A DNA stretch of 64,000 nucleotides from the NCBI RefSeq assembly GCF_918698245.1, contig NZ_CAKKMS010000003.1, positions 868,001-932,000 on the forward strand. The letters are read 5' to 3'. The notes beneath the pieces were generated by a model. That model worked only from the letters and a program-made list of their open reading frames with translations, was not told the DNA's origin and made no database searches. Position numbers and translations under genes: made by a program. Positions 42,578 through 51,217 of the stretch are shown one piece after another. The DNA is from Pedobacter sp. Bi126 (GTDB lineage: Bacteria; Bacteroidota; Bacteroidia; Sphingobacteriales; Sphingobacteriaceae). The number at the start of each line of letters is the position of its first letter. Within the stretch, counting starts at the first letter, position 1.

Positions 42578-43627
42578 ATGTCAGTATTCTCTTATAAGCA
42601 ACGCAATAACATTAACCTGGTCATTATTATTGCGCTTGGGGTGTTAATTGCGTATTCTTTACAAAGTATTTTTAGTGCTATTTTAAGTACTTTGGTGCTT
42701 TACACGATAATGCGGCCGGCGTATATTCATTTGGCAGAAAATAAGGGCTGGAATAAAAGAGTAACGGCTATTTTCCTGATCACCATCAGCATCATACTCA
42801 TTGTAATGCCTTTTTATGCATTAAGTAGTATGGTTATCAGTAAAATTTCGGAATTGAAGAACAATGAAGTGTTTTTCAGGAATCTGCTGGTTAAATTACA
42901 GCATCTTATTCCGGTTAAAATTAATCAGGATCTTATCCAGGAAGGATTAAACCGCTTAGGGAATTGGGCCACTCAGCTTTTCCCATCCTTAATATCGAGT
43001 GCAGTAAATATTATATTAAGTTTATTGGTGATGTACTTTTTACTCTACTTTATGTTAATAGAGCGAAGAAAATTCGAATTTTCATTGATTAAATATGCAC
43101 CTTTCAGAGAACAGAATGCACTTCGTTTTGGAGATGAAATGCGAAATACAACCTATGCAAATGTATTAGGACAAGGGCTGATCTGCCTCGTTCAAGGTTC
43201 GCTTTTAAGTCTTTCTTTTTATGTTTTGGGTTATAAAGATCCTGTATTTTGGGGGGTAATTACAACATTTATTTCTTTTGTGCCCGTTTTGGGGCCACCA
43301 GTTGTTTTTGTTCCAGCTGCGATTTTGCAGATTGCGAACGGGAATAATTTTGCTGGCTGGGCCATGCTTATTTTTGGTTTTGTAGTCATTATCAATATCG
43401 ATAATGTGCTGAGGTTTATCATTGCAAAAAAAGTTGGCAATATTCACCCCATAATTACAGTAATTGGCGTAATTATTGGTATCCCTTTATTTGGAATATT
43501 GGGCCTTGTTTTTGGCCCGCTACTGTTATCTTATTTTATATTGCTCGTTAAGATTTACGAAACCAGTACGCTTGCATCAGAAAGATTGGAAAGAATTAAA
43601 ACAAATAACGAGCATACGGAGTTATAA
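42578..43627 (+). CDS. AI-2E family transporter
   Basis: A 349-residue inner membrane protein of the PerM/TqsA family. It has about eight hydrophobic segments, including VLIAYSLQSIFSAILSTLVLYT (partly quoted), IFLITISIILIVMPFYAL and FGFVVIINIDNVLRFIIA. The family's conserved ending GPLLLSYFILLV is seen as LGLVFGPLLLSYFI. Members export or take up small molecules, and some are proton-driven; the substrate here is unknown. It is the first gene of a cluster of envelope genes to 44820. Confidence 0.9.
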   Translation: MSVFSYKQRNNINLVIIIALGVLIAYSLQSIFSAILSTLVLYTIMRPAYIHLAENKGWNKRVTAIFLITISIILIVMPFYALSSMVISKISELKNNEVFFRNLLVKLQHLIPVKINQDLIQEGLNRLGNWATQLFPSLISSAVNIILSLLVMYFLLYFMLIERRKFEFSLIKYAPFREQNALRFGDEMRNTTYANVLGQGLICLVQGSLLSLSFYVLGYKDPVFWGVITTFISFVPVLGPPVVFVPAAILQIANGNNFAGWAMLIFGFVVIINIDNVLRFIIAKKVGNIHPIITVIGVIIGIPLFGILGLVFGPLLLSYFILLVKIYETSTLASERLERIKTNNEHTEL

Positions 43628-43699
43628 ATATAGCTTAACAATAAATAATGTAGTAGTTTTATATTGTACATAATTGTTAAACCCTTAAATACATTAATT

Positions 43700-43966
43700 A
43701 TGAATGATAACTCAAAAGTTGTAGTTGCGCTTTTAGCAGGATTAGCTGCTGGTGCGGCGCTAGGAATTTTATTCGCACCAGATAAAGGTGATGAAACCCG
43801 CGATAAATTAAGCCAGTCTCTAAAAGACCTCGGCGATTCTATCAAAGATAAAGCTGCTGATGAAATTAACAACCTTGCCAGCTTAAAGGATAAAGTGGTA
43901 AGCTCCATCAAAACGAAATTAAGAAGCGTAGAAGAAGAATATAGTGACGACGTAGAGCACGCGTAA
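43700..43966 (+). CDS. YtxH domain protein
   Basis: An 88-residue protein. A glycine- and alanine-rich membrane segment, VVVALLAGLAAGAALGILFAP, lies near the N-terminus and is followed by a charged helix (DKGDETRDKLSQSLKDLGDS, KAADEINNLASLKDKV) probably forming a coiled coil. This matches the YtxH general-stress protein domain. ATG at 43700 is preferred over the reading frame's TTG at 43664. It is co-oriented with the holin-like gene, 50 bases downstream. Confidence 0.85.
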   Translation: MNDNSKVVVALLAGLAAGAALGILFAPDKGDETRDKLSQSLKDLGDSIKDKAADEINNLASLKDKVVSSIKTKLRSVEEEYSDDVEHA

Positions 43967-43984
43967 TAAATAAATATTGCATAG

Positions 43985-43999
43985 CCGGGCAAAGCCCGG
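43985..43999. terminator. Short GC-rich hairpin between the YtxH and holin-like genes
   Basis: CCGGGC-AAA-GCCCGG, 6 bp of GC-only stem with a three-base loop, preceded by A/T-rich DNA. There is no T-run, so it is more likely an attenuator, processing site or mRNA-stability element than a terminator. Confidence 0.3.
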
Positions 44000-44018
44000 T
44001 TAAATATCAATCTGAATT

Positions 44019-44396
44019 ATGCAGGAAAATAAAGATAAAAGCATTGAAGATCTTGTAGACGATGCCAAAGGGTTTTTAGAGGCCAGGGTTGAGTATACAA
44101 GACTTTACCTGGTAGAAAAAGTCTCTAAAGTTTTTGCCGATTTAGTAACCAGTACGGTAGTTATTGTTTGTTTTATATTGGCCTTTTTATTTGGCTCGGT
44201 AACTTTGGCGCTTTATCTGTCTGATCTTTTGGGTAGCTATGCCGGAGGCTTTGGTTGCGTTTCCTTGTTCTATATTCTATTGGCACTGGGTGTTTATTTA
44301 ACTAAAGATAAGTATATCGAAAAGGCAATTATTAATGTAGCCATCAGAAGATACTTTGATAAACTTGCAGATAAGGAGGAAGATGAAAAGGTATAA
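44019..44396 (+). CDS. Phage-holin-family-like membrane protein
   Basis: A 125-residue protein with two membrane segments (LVTSTVVIVCFILAFLFGSV, and GCVSLFYILLALGVYLT) flanked by charged helices. It matches the phage_holin_3_6 family of cellular membrane proteins, which often sit beside YtxH and DUF-type small proteins. Despite the family name there is no sign of a phage here. A purine-rich GATAAGGAGGAAG tract near 44371-44383 is inside its 3' end and serves the next gene. Confidence 0.8.
   Translation: MQENKDKSIEDLVDDAKGFLEARVEYTRLYLVEKVSKVFADLVTSTVVIVCFILAFLFGSVTLALYLSDLLGSYAGGFGCVSLFYILLALGVYLTKDKYIEKAIINVAIRRYFDKLADKEEDEKV
44371..44382 (+). promoter_or_regulatory. Shine-Dalgarno sequence, unusual for this genome
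   Basis: ATAAGGAGGAAG lies immediately before the ATG at 44383. Strong SD sequences are otherwise absent in this window, as is typical of Bacteroidota. It supports ATG at 44383, inside the last codons of the holin-like gene, as the start of the next gene. Confidence 0.6.
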
Positions 44397-44820
44397 AGAC
44401 ATCCGTAACCTAGAAGACCTGCAGGCTAGAAAATTAGAACTTAAGGTTGAGTACACCCTTAAGCAGAATATGCTTAAATCGGATACGAGAGCTTATTTTA
44501 AACAATTTACCTTAGGCGCGCTAATAAAGCGGTACGCTACACCAAGTAACCTGTTTAAAGCTGACGAAAAATTAAATATTAGTGGAACCGCCATGTCGTT
44601 GCTTTTGCCGATGTTTATGAATAAAACCCTATTTAGAGGTGCTGGTTTTTTAACCAAAGCGGCTGTAGGTCTGGTTTCAGGAAAAATCGGTAAATCGCTT
44701 GATGCGGAACATTTGTCGGCAATTTTTAATTCTGTGAAGAGCTGGTTGGGAAAAAAGAAAGAGAAAAAAGAAAAGAAATTTGTGGACTACGGCATCCCGC
44801 CCGATAGCGAAACTTACTAG
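44383..44820 (+). CDS. Small basic hypothetical protein of the YtxH/holin cluster
   Basis: A 145-residue protein starting MKRYKDIRNLEDLQARKLEL. It is rich in lysine (LGKKKEKKEKK) and has one moderately hydrophobic segment (SGTAMSLLLPMFMNKTLF, and AAVGLVSGKIGK). No family is recognised with confidence. The start overlaps the previous gene by 14 bases with an SD sequence in front, which indicates coupling to the holin-like gene. It may be a peripheral membrane partner of that protein. Confidence 0.65.
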   Translation: MKRYKDIRNLEDLQARKLELKVEYTLKQNMLKSDTRAYFKQFTLGALIKRYATPSNLFKADEKLNISGTAMSLLLPMFMNKTLFRGAGFLTKAAVGLVSGKIGKSLDAEHLSAIFNSVKSWLGKKKEKKEKKFVDYGIPPDSETY

Positions 44821-44879
44821 TTAAATGGGTCATCAGTCATTTGTTCATTAGTGTGCAATTGCCAAAATGATATTAAATC

Positions 44880-44912
44880 GAAAGCCTCAGGATGCTAAAT
44901 TCTGAGGCTTTC
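44880..44912. terminator. Terminator after the YtxH/holin cluster
   Basis: GAAAGCCTCAG (44880-44890) pairs with CTGAGGCTTTC (44902-44912) over 11 bp; T-rich sequence is limited on the plus strand. It lies between the convergent cluster and aspS. Confidence 0.6.
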
Positions 44913-45005
44913 TTGATTAAAAACTCAGCCGTTGTAAGCCTTGTTTTATGACGATGCTATTTCTGCTCCCAGCCCAATGAACCAATGACCAGTGAACTAA
45001 TGAAC

Positions 45006-46751
45006 CTATAAATCTGTTTTAATCTTTAATTCTTTCAATTGCTTCTCGTCAATAGTGCTTGGACTATCGATCATTACATCTCTGCCTGAGTTATTTTTAG
45101 GGAAAGCAATCACATCACGGATTGAATCTAAACCTGCGAAAATTGAAGTTAAACGATCGAAACCAAAGGCAATACCGCCATGAGGTGGTGCGCCAAACTC
45201 GAAGGCATCCATTAAGAAACCAAATTGTTTTTGTGCTTCTTCTGCACTAAAACCTAAATGTTTGAACATTAAAGCCTGTAATGCTCTGTCGTGAATACGG
45301 ATCGATCCGCCACCAACTTCAGTTCCGTTGATTACCATATCGTAAGCATTGGCACGTACGTTTTTAGGATCGGTATCCAATAAGGCAATATCTTCAGGTT
45401 TCGGCGAAGTGAAGGGGTGGTGCATGGCGTGGTAACGCTCTGTTTCCTCATCCCACTCCAACAATGGAAAATCCAATACCCATAGGGCAGAAAATGTGTT
45501 TTTATCGCGTAAACCTAAGCGGTTACCCATTTCTAAACGAAGCTCATTTAACTGTTTGCGCACTTTATCGGTAGAGCCAGCTAAAATCAATAATAAATCG
45601 CCTTTTTCTGTTTCAAAAACCTCGCTCCATTGTTTAAGGTCTTCTTCGTTGAAGAATTTATCTACTGAAGATTTAATGGTTCCATCTTCGTTATGACGCG
45701 CATAAATCAAACCTGTAGCACCAATCTGCGGGCGTTTGATAAAATCTGTTAATTCATCTAACTGCTTACGTGTATAGCCTGCTGCGCCTTTTGCATTGAT
45801 ACCTACTACCAATTCTGCATTATCAAAAACCGGGAAGCCCTTACCTTTTACCAAGTGGTTAAGCTCTACAAACTGCATCGCAAAACGGGTGTCAGGTTTA
45901 TCAGAACCGTATAAACGCATCGCATCTGCATATTGCATACGCGGTACTTCCGGTAAGTCGTAATTGCGTACTTCTTTAAATAAAGTACGGATCAGACCTT
46001 CAAAAGTATTTAATATATCTTCTTGTTCGATGAAAGACATTTCGCAATCAATCTGGGTAAACTCAGGCTGACGGTCGGCTCTTAAATCTTCATCTCTAAA
46101 ACATTTTACAATCTGGAAATAACGGTCGAAGCCCGAAACCATCAACAATTGTTTGAAGGTTTGCGGCGATTGAGGCAAAGCATAAAACTCGCCTTCGTTC
46201 ATGCGGCTAGGCACCACGAAATCTCTTGCACCTTCTGGTGTAGATTTAATTAAAACAGGTGTTTCTACCTCGATAAAATCTAAAGCATCTAAATAACGGC
46301 GAACCGATTGTGCCATTTTATGACGCAAAACCAGGTTATTACGAACCGGATTACGGCGTAAATCTAAATAGCGGTATTTCATGCGCAACTCATCGCCACC
46401 ATCAGTTTCGTCATCGATCATGAATGGAGGTAATTTTGCTGCATTTAAAATTTCCAAAGCAGAAATTTTAATCTCCACATCACCAGTTGCCATTTTTGGG
46501 TTTTTGTTGCTTCTTTCTACAACGGTACCAATTGCTTTAATTACAAATTCGCGGCCTAATGAACGTGCTGCTTCGCAAAGTTCACGATTATCGTCCATGT
46601 TAAAAACCAACTGAGTAATACCATAACGATCTCGGATGTCGATAAAAGTCATACCGCCTAAATCTCTTGATTTTTGTACCCAACCACATAGCGTAACACT
46701 TTCGCCTAAGTTATTTAGGTTTAATGCACCACAAGTTACTGTTCTTAACAT
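45006..46751 (-). CDS. aspS: Aspartyl-tRNA synthetase
   Basis: A class II synthetase of 581 residues, the bacterial type. The N-terminal OB-fold anticodon-binding domain ([24 protein letters not shown], quoted in part: [11 protein letters not shown]) is followed by the catalytic core with [30 protein letters not shown] (in part: [10 protein letters not shown]) and the C-terminal [13 protein letters not shown] domain lies in the middle. It charges tRNA-Asp. The gene is monocistronic here. Confidence 0.96.
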   Translation of the reverse strand: MLRTVTCGALNLNNLGESVTLCGWVQKSRDLGGMTFIDIRDRYGITQLVFNMDDNRELCEAARSLGREFVIKAIGTVVERSNKNPKMATGDVEIKISALEILNAAKLPPFMIDDETDGGDELRMKYRYLDLRRNPVRNNLVLRHKMAQSVRRYLDALDFIEVETPVLIKSTPEGARDFVVPSRMNEGEFYALPQSPQTFKQLLMVSGFDRYFQIVKCFRDEDLRADRQPEFTQIDCEMSFIEQEDILNTFEGLIRTLFKEVRNYDLPEVPRMQYADAMRLYGSDKPDTRFAMQFVELNHLVKGKGFPVFDNAELVVGINAKGAAGYTRKQLDELTDFIKRPQIGATGLIYARHNEDGTIKSSVDKFFNEEDLKQWSEVFETEKGDLLLILAGSTDKVRKQLNELRLEMGNRLGLRDKNTFSALWVLDFPLLEWDEETERYHAMHHPFTSPKPEDIALLDTDPKNVRANAYDMVINGTEVGGGSIRIHDRALQALMFKHLGFSAEEAQKQFGFLMDAFEFGAPPHGGIAFGFDRLTSIFAGLDSIRDVIAFPKNNSGRDVMIDSPSTIDEKQLKELKIKTDL

Positions 46752-46904
46752 ATATTGTAATCTAAATTGAGCGGCAAAAATACCGATTTTGTTTTAAAGT
46801 TTAGCGTAGTAGATTTAAGGAAATTTTGTGCTTCCTAATTTGTTGTTTTAGACCACAAATACGCTAAGCACACAAAGAGAAATGATGGACACCCTTAGAC
46901 CTTC

Positions 46905-47540
46905 TTAGGTGTCTGTTGTGATGTCGTCCCACCTATCTTCGTAAAATGTAATCCAATTAATTGCCTGATGCCATTCCTGAACAACATCAGGATTAATATT
47001 TGGAATTTCTGTATTATCTATTCTGGCTTGTTTTACTGCCCAATGTATTCTATAAATTAAATCAGAAGCATCAAGGATTTCGGTAGTATCCCTGATCACC
47101 GCTCCATTTATAAACTCTTCACTTGACTCCATATATCCGGGGATCAAATTGAATATTTCAGAAGCTTCATCAATAGGTAGCCCCAGATCATCTATTTTGT
47201 TTATTGACCATAGCAAAACCTTGATACATTCAACACGCCAGGAGAGATTCCTTGCTTCTTTCTCACTTAATGTCTCTTTATTAAAAAGAGCCTGCTCTCT
47301 TCTAGAAACATGGCCCCATAATTTTTCTGTTTTAAGATAAGCGATGATGTCCTGCTTATCATCGTCATTATGAATTGTTGTATATAAATAGGCAAGAATC
47401 AATATACGTTTAGCAATATCTGCCGCAGTTCTAATTACAGCTTCACGTTCCTCTTCTATTAGTGGCAAATATAGATTTATGGGGATGTTATTTTCCTTTA
47501 AAATTATTTCAGTTTGGTCCTTACGTTGTTGAGCGGTCAT
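46905..47540 (-). CDS. DUF4272 protein
   Basis: A 211-residue soluble, helix-rich protein of the DUF4272 family. LPLIEEEREAVIRTAADIAKR, SEKEARNLSWRVECIKVLLW, DLIYRIHWAVKQARI and VQEWHQAINWI are the recognisable family stretches. The family has no known function; members occur near polymorphic-toxin immunity genes in some genomes, but no toxin gene is visible here. Confidence 0.8.
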   Translation of the reverse strand: MTAQQRKDQTEIILKENNIPINLYLPLIEEEREAVIRTAADIAKRILILAYLYTTIHNDDDKQDIIAYLKTEKLWGHVSRREQALFNKETLSEKEARNLSWRVECIKVLLWSINKIDDLGLPIDEASEIFNLIPGYMESSEEFINGAVIRDTTEILDASDLIYRIHWAVKQARIDNTEIPNINPDVVQEWHQAINWITFYEDRWDDITTDT

Positions 47541-47578
47541 ATTTTAATGATAATATAATTTAGAATTACATCCTAAAT

Positions 47579-48148
47579 TTATGCTTTTGACTTTAATCTG
47601 CTTAAAGTTTCTTGTGAGATATTTAAATAAGAGGCAACCATTTTGTTCGGCATGCGCATGACCACGCCTGGATTTTGCGCAAGCAACTGGCGGTAACGCT
47701 CTGTGGCATCAAGCGTTATAAACGACATCAAGCGATTGGTATTGGTTACGTAGGCATATTCCAAATAATGGCGGTAAAGTTTCTCCCACTGGGGGATGAT
47801 TTTAAGCAGATGATAGAAGTCCTTTTGCGAAATGTAATACAGGTCGGTATCTTCTATAGCCTGCACAAACTCCTTTGAAATTTCGTTGGTAATAAAACTG
47901 ACCAAAGCCGTGGCGAACTGCTTTTCGAAAGCAAAATGCCTGGTAGCTTCAGTCCCACCTTCTGTTAGGAAAAAAATCCGTAAGCAGCCTTTGTCAACAA
48001 AATAAATGCGTTGACTCGTTTCGCCAGGGCTGATCATGAATTCGTTTTTCTTTACCTGCATCGCCTTGAAAAAAGACAATACCTGCGCCAGATCCTCATC
48101 ACTGATGGTAATTTTTTCTCTGATATAACTGGAAAGCTGTTCGTGCAT
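47579..48148 (-). CDS. Crp/Fnr family transcriptional regulator
   Basis: A 189-residue regulator with a cyclic-nucleotide-binding-like domain (residues about 20-115: KNEFMISPGETSQRIYFVDKGCLRIFF, partly quoted) and a C-terminal HTH (MVASYLNISQETLSRLKS). It differs from the paralogue at 1228 and has no visible ligand residues. The DUF2798 gene is next upstream on the same strand, after 31 bases. Such pairs are common, and the regulator may act on its neighbour. Confidence 0.85.
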   Translation of the reverse strand: MHEQLSSYIREKITISDEDLAQVLSFFKAMQVKKNEFMISPGETSQRIYFVDKGCLRIFFLTEGGTEATRHFAFEKQFATALVSFITNEISKEFVQAIEDTDLYYISQKDFYHLLKIIPQWEKLYRHYLEYAYVTNTNRLMSFITLDATERYRQLLAQNPGVVMRMPNKMVASYLNISQETLSRLKSKA

Positions 48149-48179
48149 TTAATTTAGTCTTAACCAAATGTAATAATGT

Positions 48180-48404
48180 TTAGGCTTTAGACGTGATCTT
48201 TTCGGCCAGTTTCCGTGCGTTGGGAATAATGATAAAAGCCGCAAAATAGGCTACAGGTAACATAATACTCCATGCTTTTAAGAATTTGATAAACCAATCT
48301 TCGCCAAAACCATAGTTGCGCATTAACCCCACAAAGGCCATAATTAATGTCATAGGGATAACCACGAAAAGTGTGTTGATGTATTTGAAATGTTCTTTTT
48401 TCAT
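48180..48404 (-). CDS. DUF2798 small membrane protein
   Basis: A 74-residue protein with two membrane segments, INTLFVVIPMTLIMAFVGL and AWSIMLPVAYFAAFIIIP, followed by the basic tail NARKLAEKITSKA. This is the layout of the DUF2798 family. The role is unknown. It probably shares a transcript with the Crp/Fnr gene downstream. Confidence 0.85.
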   Translation of the reverse strand: MKKEHFKYINTLFVVIPMTLIMAFVGLMRNYGFGEDWFIKFLKAWSIMLPVAYFAAFIIIPNARKLAEKITSKA

Positions 48405-48492
48405 TTTTTGATCTGTTTAATTTATAATGTTACAAAGGTGCAGCCATTAAAAATCTTAAACTTTGATGTAGGTCAAAAAGGAATGAGGCTAA

Positions 48493-48762
48493 TTATTTAG
48501 GAGATGGTGTTTTTTGTATCAATATTCTTCTTTTAAAAATTATGAGAATTGCCATAAGGATTACAGCAATAATAAAGTAAACTTTCATATTGCTGATACT
48601 TTCACAAAGATTATCTCCCGAAATTACTGAAATACAGTCGCCAGCCTTGTCCGTTTCATATTTCAGGCTTACCATGGTATTTAGTATTCCATAAGGAAAT
48701 AAGAAGATACCGGTTATTGCCATCATTAAAATGATGTAATATGCTATTCTTTTTAATTTCAT
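48493..48762 (-). CDS. Small membrane protein
   Basis: An 89-residue protein with two hydrophobic segments (AYYIILMMAITGIFLFPYG and YFIIAVILMAILIIF). The loop between them has two cysteines (DCISVISGDNLCESI) that could form a disulfide in the periplasm. The family is not recognised. The start overlaps the DUF4265 gene stop by 4 bases (ATGA), so it is translated with it. Confidence 0.6.
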   Translation of the reverse strand: MKLKRIAYYIILMMAITGIFLFPYGILNTMVSLKYETDKAGDCISVISGDNLCESISNMKVYFIIAVILMAILIIFKRRILIQKTPSPK

Positions 48763-49226
48763 GTTATTTGAAATTGATGCTTATCGTCTAAGCAGCTTTC
48801 GGCGTAATCAATAATCTCTTTTTCTGCCAAATTCTTTAATTCATTATTTATGGGTTTGTAATTTAGGCTGGGCGGGATATCGATTACGAAATAACCATCC
48901 TTAAATTTTTCGATTTTAACCCCTAAAGTTTCGAGCATGGTAATAATTTCATTTGTTGAATTTGCGCTGTCCATTAACACCACCTGGATAGTAGAATGGC
49001 CGGAATAAGCAATAGTTTCGCGATAGGTTAACATCCCTTCATCTTCATCATATTCTGCAAATACGAGGTCGTTATAGGCAAAGGGTGCATAAAAAGGAAT
49101 GTTTTCGAGCTTATAATGGCCTTTTTCCTGATCTACAGTTTCGCACCACATGGTTTCTATTGTCCATTCCTCCAGGGCATCGCTATGAAAAGCAAAGAGG
49201 ACTTTTACCAGTTTATCTTCAGTCAT
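48759..49226 (-). CDS. DUF4265 protein
   Basis: A 155-residue soluble protein matching DUF4265. EEWTIETMWCETVDQEKGHYKLENIPFYA is quoted in part as WTIETMWCETVD and YKLENIPFYAP; the family's FAYNDLVFAEYDED and STIQVVL follow. The function is unknown. It lies in a three-gene overlapping operon with an NTF2-like gene upstream and a small membrane protein downstream, which suggests a common task. Confidence 0.8.
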   Translation of the reverse strand: MTEDKLVKVLFAFHSDALEEWTIETMWCETVDQEKGHYKLENIPFYAPFAYNDLVFAEYDEDEGMLTYRETIAYSGHSTIQVVLMDSANSTNEIITMLETLGVKIEKFKDGYFVIDIPPSLNYKPINNELKNLAEKEIIDYAESCLDDKHQFQIT

Positions 49227-49630
49227 TAGTATTTCTCTTCTAGCACAATTTCAATAGCGATTACTTTCCATCCGCCTTTAATGTTTTTCCAATGGTAAAT
49301 TTCCTCAGTTTGGATAGTTTGTTTTTTAGAAAAAATAAGCAAATTCGGCTTTAAAATGACTGATTTTCGGGCTATTTTTTCGGTAAAAACTTCGTTTTCA
49401 AAAGAAGATTTAATGCGGTAATAACTGGTATGGATTTCTTTAATATGACCAAAATACTCTTTTAAATCGATTGTATAATCGCGTTTATTAAGCGCTATAC
49501 CTTCTGCAGGGGTATAAGTTAAGCTATCATCAAACATCGCAGTATAGGCAGTTACATCCTTACTTTCTAAAGCCTGATCTGCTTTTTTGTGTATCTCGTT
49601 TATTGCTGAAATGATCAAATCGGTTTCCAT
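49226..49630 (-). CDS. Nuclear transport factor 2-like (DUF4440-type) protein
   Basis: A 134-residue soluble protein with the NTF2/SnoaL cone fold: an N-terminal helix (INEIHKKADQALESKDVTAYTAMF, quoted in part: ALESKDVTAYTAMFDDSL), then strands FTEKIARKSVILKP and YHWKNIKGGWKVIAIEI. Catalytic residues cannot be assigned. It overlaps DUF4265 by one base and is the first gene of the small operon. Upstream lies the repeat array 49755-50482. Confidence 0.7.
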   Translation of the reverse strand: METDLIISAINEIHKKADQALESKDVTAYTAMFDDSLTYTPAEGIALNKRDYTIDLKEYFGHIKEIHTSYYRIKSSFENEVFTEKIARKSVILKPNLLIFSKKQTIQTEEIYHWKNIKGGWKVIAIEIVLEEKY

Positions 49631-49754
49631 GGCATGAAGTTAATTGTTTGTATCAGGGATTTCAAATTTATGATGATTCTATAAATGATTTTCCACAATA
49701 CCAAGGGTATAGAAGTAATCATTTCCTAATGTTTATAAAAGGCTTTTAGGTTTT

Positions 49755-49978
49755 GGAAATGAAAGGTTAGTATTCCATAGGTACTGTAGCCCCGCCATTC
49801 GCTTTACTTCGTTGCACTACGTGTTCGCTGCTGTCGGGTTTAGGTACAGCGGTTTGTTTTTCAAGCACTGGCCTAAGTGAAATAAACCCGATTGTCGGGA
49901 AGAGCTTCCGATCCTTCATCGGAACTCGTACCAGAAAGCGGTACTGAAATTGCAAAAAGCTCAGAGCTGCTCATTTCC
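49755..49978. repeat. Family M element, tandem copy A (224 bp)
   Basis: It begins GGAAATGA and ends TCATTTCC, perfect 8-bp terminal inverted repeats. Inside are GTCGGGTTTA (49833-49842) and TAAACCCGA (49883-49891), a second inverted pair, and a CCCCGCC...GCGG pair. The element can fold into a long hairpin. A spacer with ATTAATTATAAATG and a T-run precedes copy B. Confidence 0.85.
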
Positions 49979-50006
49979 CATTAATTATAAATGTTTTTTC
50001 TTTTTA

Positions 50007-50231
50007 GAAAATGAAAGGTTAGCATTTCATAGGTGCTGTAGCCCCGCCATTCGCTTTACTTCGTTGCACTACGTGTTCGCTGCTGTCGGGTTTAGTTAAC
50101 AGCGGTTTGTTTTCCAGGCACCGGCCTAAGTGAAGTAAACCCGATTGCCAGGAAGAGCTTCTGATCCTTCATCGGAACTCGTACCAGAAAGCGGGACTGA
50201 AAATGCCAAAAGCACAGAACCGCTCATTTCC
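50007..50231. repeat. Family M element, tandem copy B (225 bp)
   Basis: It starts GAAAATGA and ends TCATTTCC, so the outer stem has one mismatch here. The interior is about 90% identical to copy A by eye. GGTGCTGTAGCCCCGCC on the left pairs with GCGGGACTG...AGCAC on the right. Confidence 0.85.
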
Positions 50232-50258
50232 TAATATTATTCAAGACTTTTACATTTT

Positions 50259-50482
50259 GGAAACGAAAGGGCAGCATTTCATTGGGTGCTGTAGCCCCGC
50301 CATCCGCTTTACTTCGTTGCACTGCGTGTTCGCTGCTGTCGGGTTTAGGTACAGTGGTTTGCTTCTGGGCGCCAAACTTTGTTAAATAAACCCGATTGTC
50401 GGGAAGAGCTTCCGATCCTTCATCGGAACTCGTACCAAAAAGCGGGACTGAAAATGCCAAAAGCACAGAACCAACCGTTTCC
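50259..50482. repeat. Family M element, tandem copy C (224 bp)
   Basis: It begins GGAAACGA and ends CCGTTTCC. The sixth base of the arm is changed from T to C and its partner from A to G relative to copy A, so pairing is kept. The interior is close to copies A and B, with a longer divergent block (CTTCTGGGCGCCAAACTTTG) near the middle. Confidence 0.85.
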
Positions 50483-50659
50483 TATTAAATATAAAACATT
50501 TTTTACCGGAATGAAGAAGTCATTTTGTGCTTTGCTCCTGAGCATAACAGTGCATTTAATTCTATCTTAATACTGTATTAACATATTTCTAAACTTTTTT
50601 TCTACCTTGATGCAACGTTTTAAAATCCCTTATGTCTTATAATCAGAATATTCGAAATT
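50483..50659. other. Leader of the ECF sigma factor gene
   Basis: No gene is supported. TTTTTTCTACCTTGATG at about 50597-50612 might contain a promoter, but no exact TAnnTTTG box is seen. An ATG at 50632 opens a 16-codon frame that overlaps the sigma gene's start in another frame and could act as a leader peptide. Confidence 0.3.
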
Positions 50660-51217
50660 TTGGAAGCCGTATACATCGATAAGAACCTAGAGCTAGTAAA
50701 AAAATGCATGCAGGGCAGCCGCGCAGCACAGTTTGAATTGTACAAGCTGTATGCAAAGGCCATGTATAATGTGGCGCTGCGCATTTTAAATTACGAAGAA
50801 GAGGCAGAAGATGTTTTACAGGAAGCATTTTTAGATGCTTTTACCAGAATTGTAGATTTTAGGCAGGAAACCACTTTCGGACTTTGGTTAAAGCAGATCG
50901 TGATCAACAAATCCATCAATTATTTACGTAAACGTAAAATGGAGTTTGTAAGTACCGATGAGCTATCGGAAGTGCCTGATGAGGATAGTTTTGATGACAG
51001 TGAAGTACGGTTGCAAGCTGATGAAATTAGAACAGCCATTACCGAATTGCCAGATGGCTATAGAGTGGTATTGAGTTTATACCTTTTAGAGGGTTACGAC
51101 CATGAGGAAATTGCACACATTTTAAAAATAAGTGAAAATACAAGCCGCACACAGTACATGAGGGCGAAAAAGAAGTTAAAAAGTATTTTAGAACAGAAAG
51201 GGATGAGAGATGAATAA
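50660..51217 (+). CDS. ECF-type RNA polymerase sigma factor
   Basis: A 185-residue sigma-70 family factor of the extracytoplasmic-function type. Region 2 holds AQFELYKLYAKAMYNVALRILN and EDVLQEAFLDAFTRI (quoted in part), and region 4 holds ELPDGYRVVLSLYLLEGYDHEEIAHIL with an HTH ending SENTSRTQYMRAKKKL. It starts with TTG at 50660: an in-frame stop lies at 50621 and there is no ATG between. The anti-sigma-like gene overlaps by 8 bases and is co-translated. Confidence 0.92.
   Translation: MEAVYIDKNLELVKKCMQGSRAAQFELYKLYAKAMYNVALRILNYEEEAEDVLQEAFLDAFTRIVDFRQETTFGLWLKQIVINKSINYLRKRKMEFVSTDELSEVPDEDSFDDSEVRLQADEIRTAITELPDGYRVVLSLYLLEGYDHEEIAHILKISENTSRTQYMRAKKKLKSILEQKGMRDE

Noticed and set aside
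44019..44396. Phage-holin-type protein as a sign of a prophage
   Set aside because: The family name is historical and the gene sits with YtxH and other cellular envelope genes. No phage structural, integrase or lysis gene is in the window.
49755..50482. CRISPR array
   Set aside because: The repeat units are about 250 bases long with no short spacers, and the units carry inverted ends. There are no cas genes in the window.
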